Positions 51,960 through 60,071 of a stretch of 64,000 bases of DNA are shown one piece after another. Origin of the DNA: Candidatus Polarisedimenticolaceae bacterium (lineage in GTDB: Bacteria > Acidobacteriota > Polarisedimenticolia > Polarisedimenticolales > DASRJG01). The stretch is taken from assembly GCA_036275915.1 (NCBI GenBank), contig DASUCV010000020.1, positions 1 through 64,000 on the forward strand, read 5' to 3'. Every line of letters starts with the position of its first letter. Position 1 is the stretch's first letter. A program made the translations under genes and the position numbers. The notes below the pieces were generated by a model, which was given only the letters and a program-made list of their open reading frames with translations, was not told the origin of the DNA and did not search any database.

Positions 51960-53060
51960 ATGACCGCAGTTCAGGCCTCCGCCCTCGCGATCGCCCTCAC
52001 CGCCGTCGCTCCTGCCGCCGCGAAGGAGCCGCCGAAGTACACGCGGAACGTCGCGGTCGTGCTCTACGACGGCGTCGAGATCCTCGACTTCGCGGGCCCG
52101 CTCGAGGTCTTCGGCGCGGCGGCGCGCTTCGGCAGCGCGCGCCAGCAGCCGGCGTTCAACACCTACACCGTCGCAGCGACGAAGGACATGCTCAAGAGCT
52201 ATCGCGTGAAGATCCAGCCCGAGTACTCGATCGACGACGCGCCGAAACCGGACATCATCGTGATCCCCGGCGGGAACACGGGGAACCTCCTCGACGACCC
52301 GAAGTTCATGGCGTGGCTCAAGGCTTCGCAGCCGAAGGCCGAGATCACGCTGACTGTCTGCACCGGCGCCTTCACCGTGGCCAAGCTCGGCCTCTTGGAC
52401 GGGAAGCAGGTGACGACGTTCTACGGCGCGATCGACGATCTGCGCCGGGATACGCCGAAGGCCGAGGTCATCGATGGCCGCCGGTTCGTCGACAACGGCA
52501 CCATCGTCACGACCGCCGGCGTTTCCGCCGGGATCGACGGCGCGCTCCACACCGTCGCGCGCCTTCTCGGACGCAACATCGCCGACCAGACGGCGCGCTA
52601 CATGGAGTACCACTGGACTCCCGAGCCCTACCTCGCCAAGGACTACGTCACCCTGAACCCGAGCCTCGACGAGGCCGGCCGCAAGCTGCAACAGGCGCAG
52701 ATCTTCGAGAACGAGAAGCAGTACGCCGAGGCCGAGAACGCCTACCGCTCGCTCACGACCGCGGACCCGCAGGACGGCTTCGCGTGGTATCGCCTCGGCT
52801 CGACCCTTCAGGCGGCGGGAAAGCTCGACGATGCGATCGCCGCTTCACAACACGCCTCCGAGTTCTCCGACGTGCGCGCGAACGCGCTCTACAACCTCGC
52901 CTGCGCCTACGCGCTGAAAGGGAACACCGACGAGGCCATCGGCCAGCTCGAGAAGGCGGTCGCCGCAGGATTCAAGGCGATGGGAGCGCTCGATCAGGAT
53001 CCGGACCTCGCGAACATCCGCTCGGATGCCAGGTTCAAGAAGATCGTGGATGCCCTGTGA
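51960..53060 (+). CDS. Exported DJ-1/PfpI protein with C-terminal TPR repeats
   Basis: 366 aa from ATG 51960 (GAGAGGAG upstream). Signal-peptide-like start (ASALAIALTAVAPAAA). The DJ-1/PfpI domain spans about 28-220: ILDFAGPLEVFGAA, IVIPGGNTGNL, and Cys in TVCTGAFTVAKLG. Residues about 240-366 hold TPR-like helices (AQIFENEKQYAEAENAYRSL, FAWYRLGSTLQAAGKLDDAI, ALYNLACAYALKGNTDEAI). The domain is close in wording to the upstream GlxA gene but exported. Function unknown; DJ-1 proteins act as glyoxalases, chaperones or hydrolases. Confidence 0.83.
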   Translation: MTAVQASALAIALTAVAPAAAKEPPKYTRNVAVVLYDGVEILDFAGPLEVFGAAARFGSARQQPAFNTYTVAATKDMLKSYRVKIQPEYSIDDAPKPDIIVIPGGNTGNLLDDPKFMAWLKASQPKAEITLTVCTGAFTVAKLGLLDGKQVTTFYGAIDDLRRDTPKAEVIDGRRFVDNGTIVTTAGVSAGIDGALHTVARLLGRNIADQTARYMEYHWTPEPYLAKDYVTLNPSLDEAGRKLQQAQIFENEKQYAEAENAYRSLTTADPQDGFAWYRLGSTLQAAGKLDDAIAASQHASEFSDVRANALYNLACAYALKGNTDEAIGQLEKAVAAGFKAMGALDQDPDLANIRSDARFKKIVDAL

Positions 53061-53091
53061 CAGGTGTGCCAGAAAATAGTACACTCTTGGT

Positions 53092-53457
53092 GTGAAGCTC
53101 GATCCTGAAGCGATCCGCGGGCGGTGCGAGGCTTTGGGGCTGCCGCTGGCGCAGGTGCTCCGTCGATCCGGCATCAGCCGGACGGCCTACTACTCGCTGG
53201 CCCGGAAGGAGTCGGTGCTGCCGAAGTCGGTCGTGAAGCTCGCGAAGGCGCTCGACGCCACCCCGGCGGAGATTCTCGACGGGCGGCCCTTCGAGGAGCG
53301 GCGAGCCGAGCGGCGATTGCGACGTGCGAAGGAGATCGTGCGACGGCACCCCAAGCTCGACTTTCACGACATCTGGCAATCGCTCGTGCTTCTCGAGCTT
53401 CCTCCCGGCGAGAGATTGAGAAGGGCGCTCAGGCGTGGACGAGCACGGACCGTTTAG
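53092..53457 (+). CDS. XRE-like HTH protein, probable antitoxin
   Basis: 121 aa from GTG 53092. A helix-turn-helix (LPLAQVLRRSGISRTAYYSL) followed by SVVKLAKALDATPAEIL is the XRE pattern. The C-terminal half is Arg-rich and helical. The end overlaps the nucleotidyltransferase gene by 23 bp. It would repress its own promoter and neutralise the partner (inference). No Shine-Dalgarno is clear. Confidence 0.75.
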   Translation: MKLDPEAIRGRCEALGLPLAQVLRRSGISRTAYYSLARKESVLPKSVVKLAKALDATPAEILDGRPFEERRAERRLRRAKEIVRRHPKLDFHDIWQSLVLLELPPGERLRRALRRGRARTV

Positions 53458-53947
53458 CGGCGAGGAGGGAGAGTTTCTTCGCGCGCTCCTCGATGAGGGG
53501 GTGGAGTTCCTGGTCGTCGGTCTCGCGGCGGCCGCCCTTCAGGGCGCGCAGGCGGTGACGCAAGACGTCGACCTTTGGTTCCGAGACCTCGCCGACCCCG
53601 GCATCCAGAGAGCGCTTCGAAGGGTGGGAGGGATCTACGTCCCGCCGACGGGATCGACTCCACCGCTCCTCTCCGGCCGCGCCGTCGCTCCGTTCGACAT
53701 CGTCTTGACGATGCACGGCCTCCGTCCGTTCGAGGACGAGGCGGCAGGCGCGAGGCGCATGCTCGTCGACGGCATTCCGCTGAGATTGCTTCCGCTGGAT
53801 CGCATCATCGCCAGCAAGAAAGCGGCGCGGCGCCCGAAGGACTTTGCCATTCTGCCCGCGCTCGAGGCGGCGGCACATGCGGAAAGTATTAAGAAACCGC
53901 CACGGGCTGCAACACGCCGAAGTGCGCGCCCGAAGGGTCGGCGATGA
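53435..53947 (+). CDS. Nucleotidyltransferase-fold toxin-like protein, second locus
   Basis: 170 aa from GTG 53435. VEFLVVGLAAAALQGAQAV then TQDVDLWFRD carries the nucleotidyltransferase DxD site; PFDIVLTMHG supplies the third acidic strand, and LDRIIASKKAARRPKDF is the conserved C-terminal helix of the DUF6036/AbiEii-like group. The last 20 or so residues are basic and overlap a VOC-gene remnant on the other strand, so the original end may have been near 53890. Same family type as the gene at 42445 but not closely similar. Confidence 0.75.
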   Translation: MDEHGPFSGEEGEFLRALLDEGVEFLVVGLAAAALQGAQAVTQDVDLWFRDLADPGIQRALRRVGGIYVPPTGSTPPLLSGRAVAPFDIVLTMHGLRPFEDEAAGARRMLVDGIPLRLLPLDRIIASKKAARRPKDFAILPALEAAAHAESIKKPPRAATRRSARPKGRR

Positions 53948-53975
53948 AGGCGAAGGTGCCGGCGCCGGGGACGAT
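53889..53975 (-). pseudogene. 3' remnant of a VOC (glyoxalase/bleomycin-resistance) family gene
   Basis: On the minus strand 28 codons read IVPGAGTFAFIADPSGAHFG then VLQPVAVS and TAA. This is the characteristic last strand of VOC proteins (VPGxGxFAxxxDPxGAxFxxxQP). A TAG lies immediately upstream and no further VOC sequence precedes it, so only the 3' end survives. Confidence 0.7.
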
Positions 53976-54004
53976 CTACGGCACCAGCGTGAGCCGGCGG
54001 CCTC

Positions 54005-54487
54005 TCATTTCACCTTTTCCCAGCGATCGGTGTAGCGCTTCGTCGTCAGACGGATCCCGTCGCGGGTGACCTGGAGCCGCAGGTGCTCGCCCGGGATCTC
54101 GAAGGAGAAGCCGGTGGCGTCGGAGATCGCGGCGGTGCACTGCGGGGCGGTCGCAGCCGTGTCGTATTCCACGCCGGGCGCGCCGAGGTTGCTCTGCATG
54201 CCGTACAGCTCGGTCTCGCAGTACTTGCCGCCCGAGAGCGTGTACGTCGCGATCACCGCGACGGAAACCTGGGAGCCGTCCGCGTTCGGCCATTTCAGGA
54301 TGACCGTCCGCGTCGTCTTCGTGAACGTCATCGAGCCGAGGACCTCGGGAGGATGGAGCTTGGCGCCGCCCTCGGTCATGGCACGCTCGGCGAGACGGTA
54401 CGTGCCGACGATCTTCCTTTCGTCGCCGGCGGCGACCGGGCCGATTCCGAGGCAGACGACGACCGCGGCCACGCCGAGCGTTCTCAT
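54005..54487 (-). CDS. Exported lipocalin-like protein
   Basis: 160 aa from ATG 54487 (AAGGAG upstream). Signal peptide MRTLGVAAVVVCLGIGPVAA. The mature part starts KIVGTYRLAERAM, then MTFTKTTRTVILKW and repeated beta-strands ending TTKRYTDRWEKVK, a pattern of lipocalin-like (lipocalin_5 type) barrels. It probably sits in the periplasm; ligand unknown. It lies 10 bp after the cNMP kinase gene on the same strand, so they are likely cotranscribed. Confidence 0.65.
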   Translation of the reverse strand: MRTLGVAAVVVCLGIGPVAAGDERKIVGTYRLAERAMTEGGAKLHPPEVLGSMTFTKTTRTVILKWPNADGSQVSVAVIATYTLSGGKYCETELYGMQSNLGAPGVEYDTAATAPQCTAAISDATGFSFEIPGEHLRLQVTRDGIRLTTKRYTDRWEKVK

Positions 54488-54497
54488 CGGGACTCCT

Positions 54498-55808
54498 TCA
54501 ACGTCGGAAGAGCTTGTCGAGGAACGCGCCGCCCGGCACACCGACCCAGAGGGCGGCCTCCTTGAGGCTGCCGAGGCGCTTGGTCGGATCCTTCTCGAGG
54601 CCCGCGACGAGGAGCCGGTGCATCTCGGGTGAGATCCCGGGACCGATCTCGTACGGCGGCGGCACGACCAAGGCCTGCTTGTCCTTGAGGAGCTGGGCCA
54701 TCGAGCGGACCTCGAAGAGCCTCCTACCCGCGAGCAGCTCGTACGCGACGCAGGCGAAGGCGTACACGTCCATGACGACCCCGCTGTCGTCCCCGATGAT
54801 CTGCTCGGGCGCCATGTAGAGCGGTGTCCCGAGGACCGACGCCTCCGTGGTCGTGGTGTCGTCCTCGCTGATCGTCTGCTGCTCCTTGGCGAGTCCGAAG
54901 TCGGTGAGCTTGACCTGTCCCTGCGGTGTGAGGATGACGTTGCCCGGCTTGAGGTCGCGGTGCACGACGCCGCGATCGTGGACGAACGCCAGCGCGGTCG
55001 CGAGCTGGCCGAGGATCCGCCGCGCTTCGAGCTCGGGGAAGGCGCCGAAGCGAGTCAGGAGGTCGCCGAGGTTCGCGCCCTCGCAGAACTCCATGACGAT
55101 GAACTCGGTGCGAAACGCGGGGAAGTGACCGATGAGGCGCGCGATGTTCGGGTGCTCGAGAGGCTCGACGATCCGCGCCTCGCGCTCGAAGCGCGAGATC
55201 GCGCCGGGCTGGAAGACGAGGCGGTGGCTCATCATCTTGAGCGCGACGCGCCGGCCGCTCGCGAGCTCGAGCGCCTCGTAAACGACCGCCATGCCTCCGC
55301 GAGCGACACAGCTCAGGATGCGGAACCCGTTCAGCTCCTTGCCGCCGAGCCCGTCGTGGAGCGCGCGGCCGAGACGCTCGGCGACGAGGTTCGTGAGGAC
55401 GATCGTCAGCTCGGGGTTGCGGCCGGCGAGCGCCTCGAAGTCGGACGCGGTGATGACGAGGGTCCGGAGCGGGACTTCCGCCACGACGACGTCCGCGGTC
55501 GCCGGCTCCTCGGTGATGAGCGACATCTCGCCGATGACCGAGCCCGGGATCACGCTCCCGATCTTTCGCGCGAAGCCGTGGTCGTGGAGGATCACGTCCG
55601 CGGTTCCCTCCGCGACGACGTGCAGCGCCTCCGCATCCTGCCCCTGCCGGATGACGACCTCTCCGGGCGCGTAGATGCGCTCTCGCGCCGCCAGGAAGAA
55701 CTGGTCGACGAGCCTGCGTCGGAGCGGCCGAAACGGCTCGCTATCCTGGAGAACGCTGCGTGATGCCGGGTCGGCCGGCCGCTCGATCATCGTGCGATGA
55801 TGCGCCAA
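54498..55808 (-). CDS. Cyclic-nucleotide-binding Ser/Thr protein kinase
   Basis: 436 aa (ATG 55808 or 55790). Residues about 35-150 are a cNMP-binding domain ([40 protein letters not shown]). Residues about 165-430 are a kinase domain with an atypical glycine loop ([11 protein letters not shown]), [26 protein letters not shown] and MAPEQIIGD. No membrane helix or propeller, so it is cytosolic and distinct from kinases 1-4. The cNMP domain probably gates the kinase. The second-messenger ligand is not certain. Confidence 0.9.
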   Translation of the reverse strand: MAHHRTMIERPADPASRSVLQDSEPFRPLRRRLVDQFFLAARERIYAPGEVVIRQGQDAEALHVVAEGTADVILHDHGFARKIGSVIPGSVIGEMSLITEEPATADVVVAEVPLRTLVITASDFEALAGRNPELTIVLTNLVAERLGRALHDGLGGKELNGFRILSCVARGGMAVVYEALELASGRRVALKMMSHRLVFQPGAISRFEREARIVEPLEHPNIARLIGHFPAFRTEFIVMEFCEGANLGDLLTRFGAFPELEARRILGQLATALAFVHDRGVVHRDLKPGNVILTPQGQVKLTDFGLAKEQQTISEDDTTTTEASVLGTPLYMAPEQIIGDDSGVVMDVYAFACVAYELLAGRRLFEVRSMAQLLKDKQALVVPPPYEIGPGISPEMHRLLVAGLEKDPTKRLGSLKEAALWVGVPGGAFLDKLFRR

Positions 55809-55845
55809 GCCCCCGCGCGGTCACAAGGGGGAACCGGAAGGCACC

Positions 55846-57255
55846 ATGATCGAGAGCTTGCTCCGGACGAAGCCTCTCACCCGCCTGCTCGCCGAGGCCG
55901 CGGACGAACGATCCGCGCTCAAGCGGACCCTCCGCGCGTGGGATCTCATCGCGATCGGCATCGGCTGCATCATCGGCGTCGGAATCTTCGTCCTCCCCGG
56001 AGTCGAAGCCGCCAAGCACGCGGGGCCGGGGATCATCCTCGCCTTCGCCGTCGCCGCCGCCGCATGTGCCTGCTCCGCCCTGTCGTATGCCGAGCTGGCC
56101 GCGATGATCCCCGTCGCGGGATCGGCGTACACGTACGGCTATGCGACCCTGGGGGAAATCTTCGCCTGGATCATCGGGTGGGACCTGATCCTCGAGTACA
56201 TGGTCGCCGCGATCCTCGTCTCGATCGGATGGTCGGCGTACTTCGTCAACATGCTCGCGCAGGTCGGCGTGCATCTGCCGACGGCGATCGTCGCGGGGCC
56301 GTTCGCCGACCCGCCGGGGATCGTGAACGTCCCCGCGGTGGCGATCGTGCTCGCGCTCACGCTCCTCCTCGTGCGTGGCATCCGCGAGAGCGCGGGGTTC
56401 AACCTCGCGATCGTCGTCCTGAAGCTCGCGGTGATCGTCCTCTTCCTCGTGCTCGCGTCGCCGCACGTCGAGCCTTCGAACTGGAAACCGTTCCTCCCGT
56501 TCGGCTTCGGCGGCGTGATGACCTCCGCCGCGATCGTCTTCCTCGCGTACGTCGGCTTCGACGCCGTGTCGACGACCGCCGAGGAAGCGGTCAACCCGCA
56601 GCGCGACATGCCGATCGGGATCGTCGGATCGCTCATCATCGCGACGGTGGCGTACATGGCGGTCTCGGCGGTGATGACCGGGGTCGTTCCCAGCTCGGAG
56701 CTGGGCGTCGCCGATCCGGTCGCGCTCGTCCTCAACCGCCTGCACATGCCGTGGGCCTCGGCGATCATCAGCGTCGGCGCGATTGCCGGGATCACGAGCG
56801 TGCTGCTCGTCCTCCTGCTCGGCCAGCCGCGCATCCTCTTCGCGATGTCGCGCGACGGCCTGCTTCCCCCGGCGCTCGCCGTCGTCCACCCACGCTTTCG
56901 CACGCCGCACCGTACGACCATCCTCACCGGCACGATCGTGTGCGTCGCGGCGGGGCTCATGCGTCTCGACGTCGCTGCGGAGCTGGCCTCGATCGGGACG
57001 CTGCTCGCGTTCATCATCGTCTCGGCGGGCGTCATCGTTCTACGCGTGACGCGGAAGGACCTGCACCGTCCGTTCAAGGTGCCGCTCTTCCCGTTCGTCC
57101 CCGCGCTCGGCATCGTGCTGTGCGGCTACCTCATGGTGAGCCTCCCGTGGCAGACGTGGGTGCGGCTCGTCGTGTGGCTCGCCGTCGGCCTCGTGATCTA
57201 CGCGCTCTACGGCCGGAGGTCGAGCCTCCTTGCCAGGAAAGGAACGACGTCATGA
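55846..57255 (+). CDS. APC-family amino acid permease
   Basis: 469 aa with about twelve membrane helices. The family signature is in helix 1 (IAIGIGCIIGVGIFVLPG), with the CAT-like SYAELAAMIPVAGSAYTYGY and ILFAMSRDGLLPPALAVVHP segments of cationic or neutral amino acid transporters. It transports an amino acid with protons or by exchange; substrate unassigned. The stop overlaps the DUF1028 start (ATGA). Confidence 0.92.
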   Translation: MIESLLRTKPLTRLLAEAADERSALKRTLRAWDLIAIGIGCIIGVGIFVLPGVEAAKHAGPGIILAFAVAAAACACSALSYAELAAMIPVAGSAYTYGYATLGEIFAWIIGWDLILEYMVAAILVSIGWSAYFVNMLAQVGVHLPTAIVAGPFADPPGIVNVPAVAIVLALTLLLVRGIRESAGFNLAIVVLKLAVIVLFLVLASPHVEPSNWKPFLPFGFGGVMTSAAIVFLAYVGFDAVSTTAEEAVNPQRDMPIGIVGSLIIATVAYMAVSAVMTGVVPSSELGVADPVALVLNRLHMPWASAIISVGAIAGITSVLLVLLLGQPRILFAMSRDGLLPPALAVVHPRFRTPHRTTILTGTIVCVAAGLMRLDVAAELASIGTLLAFIIVSAGVIVLRVTRKDLHRPFKVPLFPFVPALGIVLCGYLMVSLPWQTWVRLVVWLAVGLVIYALYGRRSSLLARKGTTS

Positions 57256-58199
57256 GGCGATCCGCGGTGCTCTTGTCCCTTCTCGCCGCGACCGTGTCCG
57301 CGGCGGCGCCACCCCAACCTGCCACCTTCTCGATCGTCGCCGCCGATCCCGAGGCCGGCGAGGTCGGCGTCGCGGTCGCGAGCCGCTTCTTCGCCGTCGG
57401 CACGGTGGTGCCGTTCGCCGAGGCGGGCGTCGGCGCCGTCGCGACACAAGCGTTCGCGAACACGACGTTCGGGCCGCGCGGCCTCGAGCTCCTGGCGCGC
57501 GGCCTGAAGGCCGACGAGGTCGTCCGCGTCCTCACACGCGACGACGACGGCCGCGAGCAGCGCCAGCTCGGCGTCGTCACCGCTGCGGGCGATGCGGCCA
57601 CCTACACCGGAACGAAGTGCAACGCCTGGGCGGGAGGCCGGAGCGGCCCGAGCTACGCCGTTCAGGGGAACATCCTCACCGGGGCCGACGTTCCCGCGGC
57701 GATGGAGAAGGCGTTCCTCGATACGAAGGGGAAGACCCTCGGCGAGCGCCTCTACGCCGCGATCGTCGCCGGCGACAAGGCCGGCGGCGACAGCCGCGGC
57801 CACCAGTCGGCCGCGCTCGTCGTCGTGCGCGCGAAGGGCGGGTACGGCGGCTTCACCGATCGCGCGATCGACCTGCGGGTCGACGACGCCCAGGACCCGA
57901 TCGGCGAGCTCGGGCGCCTGCTCGGCATCGGCCTCGTCAACGCGTACTGGAACCGCGGCTGGACCGCGTTCACCGAGAAGAAGTTCAAGGACGCGCTTCC
58001 GTGGCAGGAGAAAGCGGCGCAGATGGCGGAGACGCAGCCGGCCGTCCTCCCCGAGGTCCTCTACGATCTCGCCGTCATCCGTCTCGCCGCGGGCGACAAG
58101 GAAGGATCGAAGAAGGCGCTCGACCGCGCGGTGTCGCTGAACCCGAAGCTCTCGAAGCAGGCCGCGGGCGATCCCGACCTCACGGGACTGGGGAAATGA
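57252..58199 (+). CDS. Exported DUF1028 Ntn-hydrolase-like protein with TPR tail
   Basis: 315 aa. A signal peptide (RRSAVLLSLLAATVSAAA) ends shortly before ATFSIVAADPEAGEVGVAVA, the start of the DUF1028 domain in which other members begin at MTFSIVA. GAVATQAFANTTFGPRGL and YAVQGNIL are further family motifs. The last 90 residues are a TPR-like pair (WTAFTEKKFKDALPWQEKAA, YDLAVIRLAAGDKEGSKKAL). Some members are thought to be amidohydrolases of peptides or modified amino acids; that is unproven. Coupled by ATGA to the permease and to the ankyrin gene. Confidence 0.85.
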   Translation: MRRSAVLLSLLAATVSAAAPPQPATFSIVAADPEAGEVGVAVASRFFAVGTVVPFAEAGVGAVATQAFANTTFGPRGLELLARGLKADEVVRVLTRDDDGREQRQLGVVTAAGDAATYTGTKCNAWAGGRSGPSYAVQGNILTGADVPAAMEKAFLDTKGKTLGERLYAAIVAGDKAGGDSRGHQSAALVVVRAKGGYGGFTDRAIDLRVDDAQDPIGELGRLLGIGLVNAYWNRGWTAFTEKKFKDALPWQEKAAQMAETQPAVLPEVLYDLAVIRLAAGDKEGSKKALDRAVSLNPKLSKQAAGDPDLTGLGK

Positions 58200-59308
58200 C
58201 CGCCGAAGAGTTCATCGAGGCCTGCAAGGACGGCCGACTCGACGTCGTCCGAACGGCGCTCGACGCCGGGATGGACGCGAACGCCTCCGTCCCGTACGAC
58301 GACGGCGAGCGCCAGGTTCCGATTCCCGCGCTCTACTTCGCCGCGGTCGGCAATCATCTCGACGTCGTCCGCCTCCTCCTCGATCGCGGCGCAAACCCGA
58401 ACGACGGCGAGTCGGTCTTTCATGCCGCCGAGCTGAACCTGCGCGATTGCCTCGAGCTTCTCGTCGCCCGCGGCGCGGACATCTCGAACGCTTGCGCCGC
58501 CTACGGGAACACGCCTCTCTACTTTCTCTCCGGCTATCACCCGACGGTGCCGAACGCCCCGACGGTGGCGCTCGGCATGCGCTGGCTTCTCGAGCACGGC
58601 GCCGATCCGAACGTGACGAGCGGCAAGGACCGCGCGACCCCCCTCCAGCAGTGCGCGCAGAACGGTTGGACCGAGGTCGTCTCGATGCTCCTCGAGCACG
58701 GCGCCGACCCCGCGCAGAAGCGAGCCGACGGCCGTACCGCGTACGCGCTTGCCGTACGCGGCGGGCATCGAGAAGTTGCCGCGCTGCTACCCGCAAGCGA
58801 GCTTCACCCTGTCGACGAGCTGATCGGCGCCTGCTCGCGAGGCGACGAAACCGCGGCGCGGGCGGTCCTCGCAAAGCATACCGGCATCATCGCGTCGTTC
58901 ACCCACGCCGATCGCCACACCGTGTCTCAGACTGCCAGCAGCGGCAATGCCGCGGCGATCCGCACGATGAAGGCCGTCGGCTTCGACCTCGCGTGGGAGA
59001 GCACCTGGGCCGGCACCGCGCTTCACCACGCCGCGTGGCACGGCAACGTCGCGATGACACGACTCTTGATCGAGCTGGGCGCACCGATCAACGTGCGCGA
59101 TCGCCGCTTCGGAAGCTCACCGCTCGGTTGGGCGGCGCATGGGTCCAAGAACTGTCGCGCTGCCGACGAGGACTACCTCGCGATTGTCCGCGCACTTCTC
59201 GACGCGGGCGCCGACCGCGCTTCGTCGATCAATCGGTGGAACGAGCCGGCGGACAAACTCGGAAGCGAGAAGGTCGACGCGTTCTTGGAGGCGTGGTGGA
59301 GATGCTAG
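58196..59308 (+). CDS. Ankyrin-repeat protein
   Basis: 370 aa, ATG overlapping the DUF1028 stop. Ankyrin repeats run through most of the length: GRLDVVRTALDAGMDANAS, NHLDVVRLLLDRGANPN, LGMRWLLEHGADPNV, GWTEVVSMLLEHGADP and GNVAMTRLLIELGAPINVRD. No signal peptide, so it is cytosolic. Probably a protein-binding scaffold; its partner is unknown, though coupling to an exported enzyme and a permease is notable. Confidence 0.9.
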   Translation: MTAEEFIEACKDGRLDVVRTALDAGMDANASVPYDDGERQVPIPALYFAAVGNHLDVVRLLLDRGANPNDGESVFHAAELNLRDCLELLVARGADISNACAAYGNTPLYFLSGYHPTVPNAPTVALGMRWLLEHGADPNVTSGKDRATPLQQCAQNGWTEVVSMLLEHGADPAQKRADGRTAYALAVRGGHREVAALLPASELHPVDELIGACSRGDETAARAVLAKHTGIIASFTHADRHTVSQTASSGNAAAIRTMKAVGFDLAWESTWAGTALHHAAWHGNVAMTRLLIELGAPINVRDRRFGSSPLGWAAHGSKNCRAADEDYLAIVRALLDAGADRASSINRWNEPADKLGSEKVDAFLEAWWRC

Positions 59309-59379
59309 AGACACGCCGTGCTGGTTCGCTTGCTGGTGGGTCTAGTGATTCCTGCGAGCTCGAGCTCGCCAACTGAGAG

Positions 59380-59877
59380 TTACGGGAGAATCGTGCACGA
59401 ACCGGAGCCTGAGGTCGAATCGCAGGCGCCCTGTCCGCCGTTCCTTGTGCAGTCAACCGTTGCTGCGTTGCCAGTCGAGTCCTCGCAATGGGAACCGGTG
59501 GAATTCCCATTGGCGTCATAAGCCTGTGTGCAGTTGCCGCTGCTGCTACCAGTGCCCGACATGTAGTTCGTGTTCCCGCACTTCGTCGCAGTCGTTGCGT
59601 CCGGGGTCGCTCCACCCGTTCCGCACGACCCGATGTTGGCGATGCTCACGCAACCCTTGATGGTGTTGCCAACAGCCTGATTGCCACTATTATCGTGACA
59701 ATCCACGTCGATCCCCCCAGATCCGTGGTTCGTTACGACACAGCCGCCCCCGCTTGTGCCTGTCTTCAGGGTGTACGAACTGCTGTCAAACTGGAACGTC
59801 TCTTGTGCAGCACGCGCACTCCGCGCGAGAAACGGGGCCGCGGCGAAGATGAAACAGAGAGCCACTTTCCGCATCAT
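59380..59877 (-). CDS. Exported Cys-rich hypothetical protein
   Basis: 165 aa (ATG 59877 or the adjacent ATG). Signal peptide MMRKVALCFIFAAAPFLARS, then a small domain rich in Gly, Ser, Thr and Asn with about eleven Cys (GGGCVVTNHGSGGIDVDCHD, GCVSIANIGSCGTGG, SGNCTQAYDANGNS). Disulfide-stabilised secreted protein; no family recognised. GC is below that of the neighbours, suggesting transfer. The 194 bp upstream to 60071 show no gene or clear promoter. Confidence 0.65.
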   Translation of the reverse strand: MMRKVALCFIFAAAPFLARSARAAQETFQFDSSSYTLKTGTSGGGCVVTNHGSGGIDVDCHDNSGNQAVGNTIKGCVSIANIGSCGTGGATPDATTATKCGNTNYMSGTGSSSGNCTQAYDANGNSTGSHCEDSTGNAATVDCTRNGGQGACDSTSGSGSCTILP

Positions 59878-60071
59878 GTTGCGCTTCCTTCGGTCCTTGG
59901 GGTGATCGTCGGAACTGAGACCGTCGGCCGCGCCCGCACAAGGTTCACGGAAGCAGTCTCGTGTCTTGTCGCAGAAGATATGCGAACGGCCGGATGCTCG
60001 TCATGGGGTCTTACCCTACCAATTCCTGACGAGAGTCCGTCGCAAGGGCTGTGCGGCGGTGACTCCTCGTC

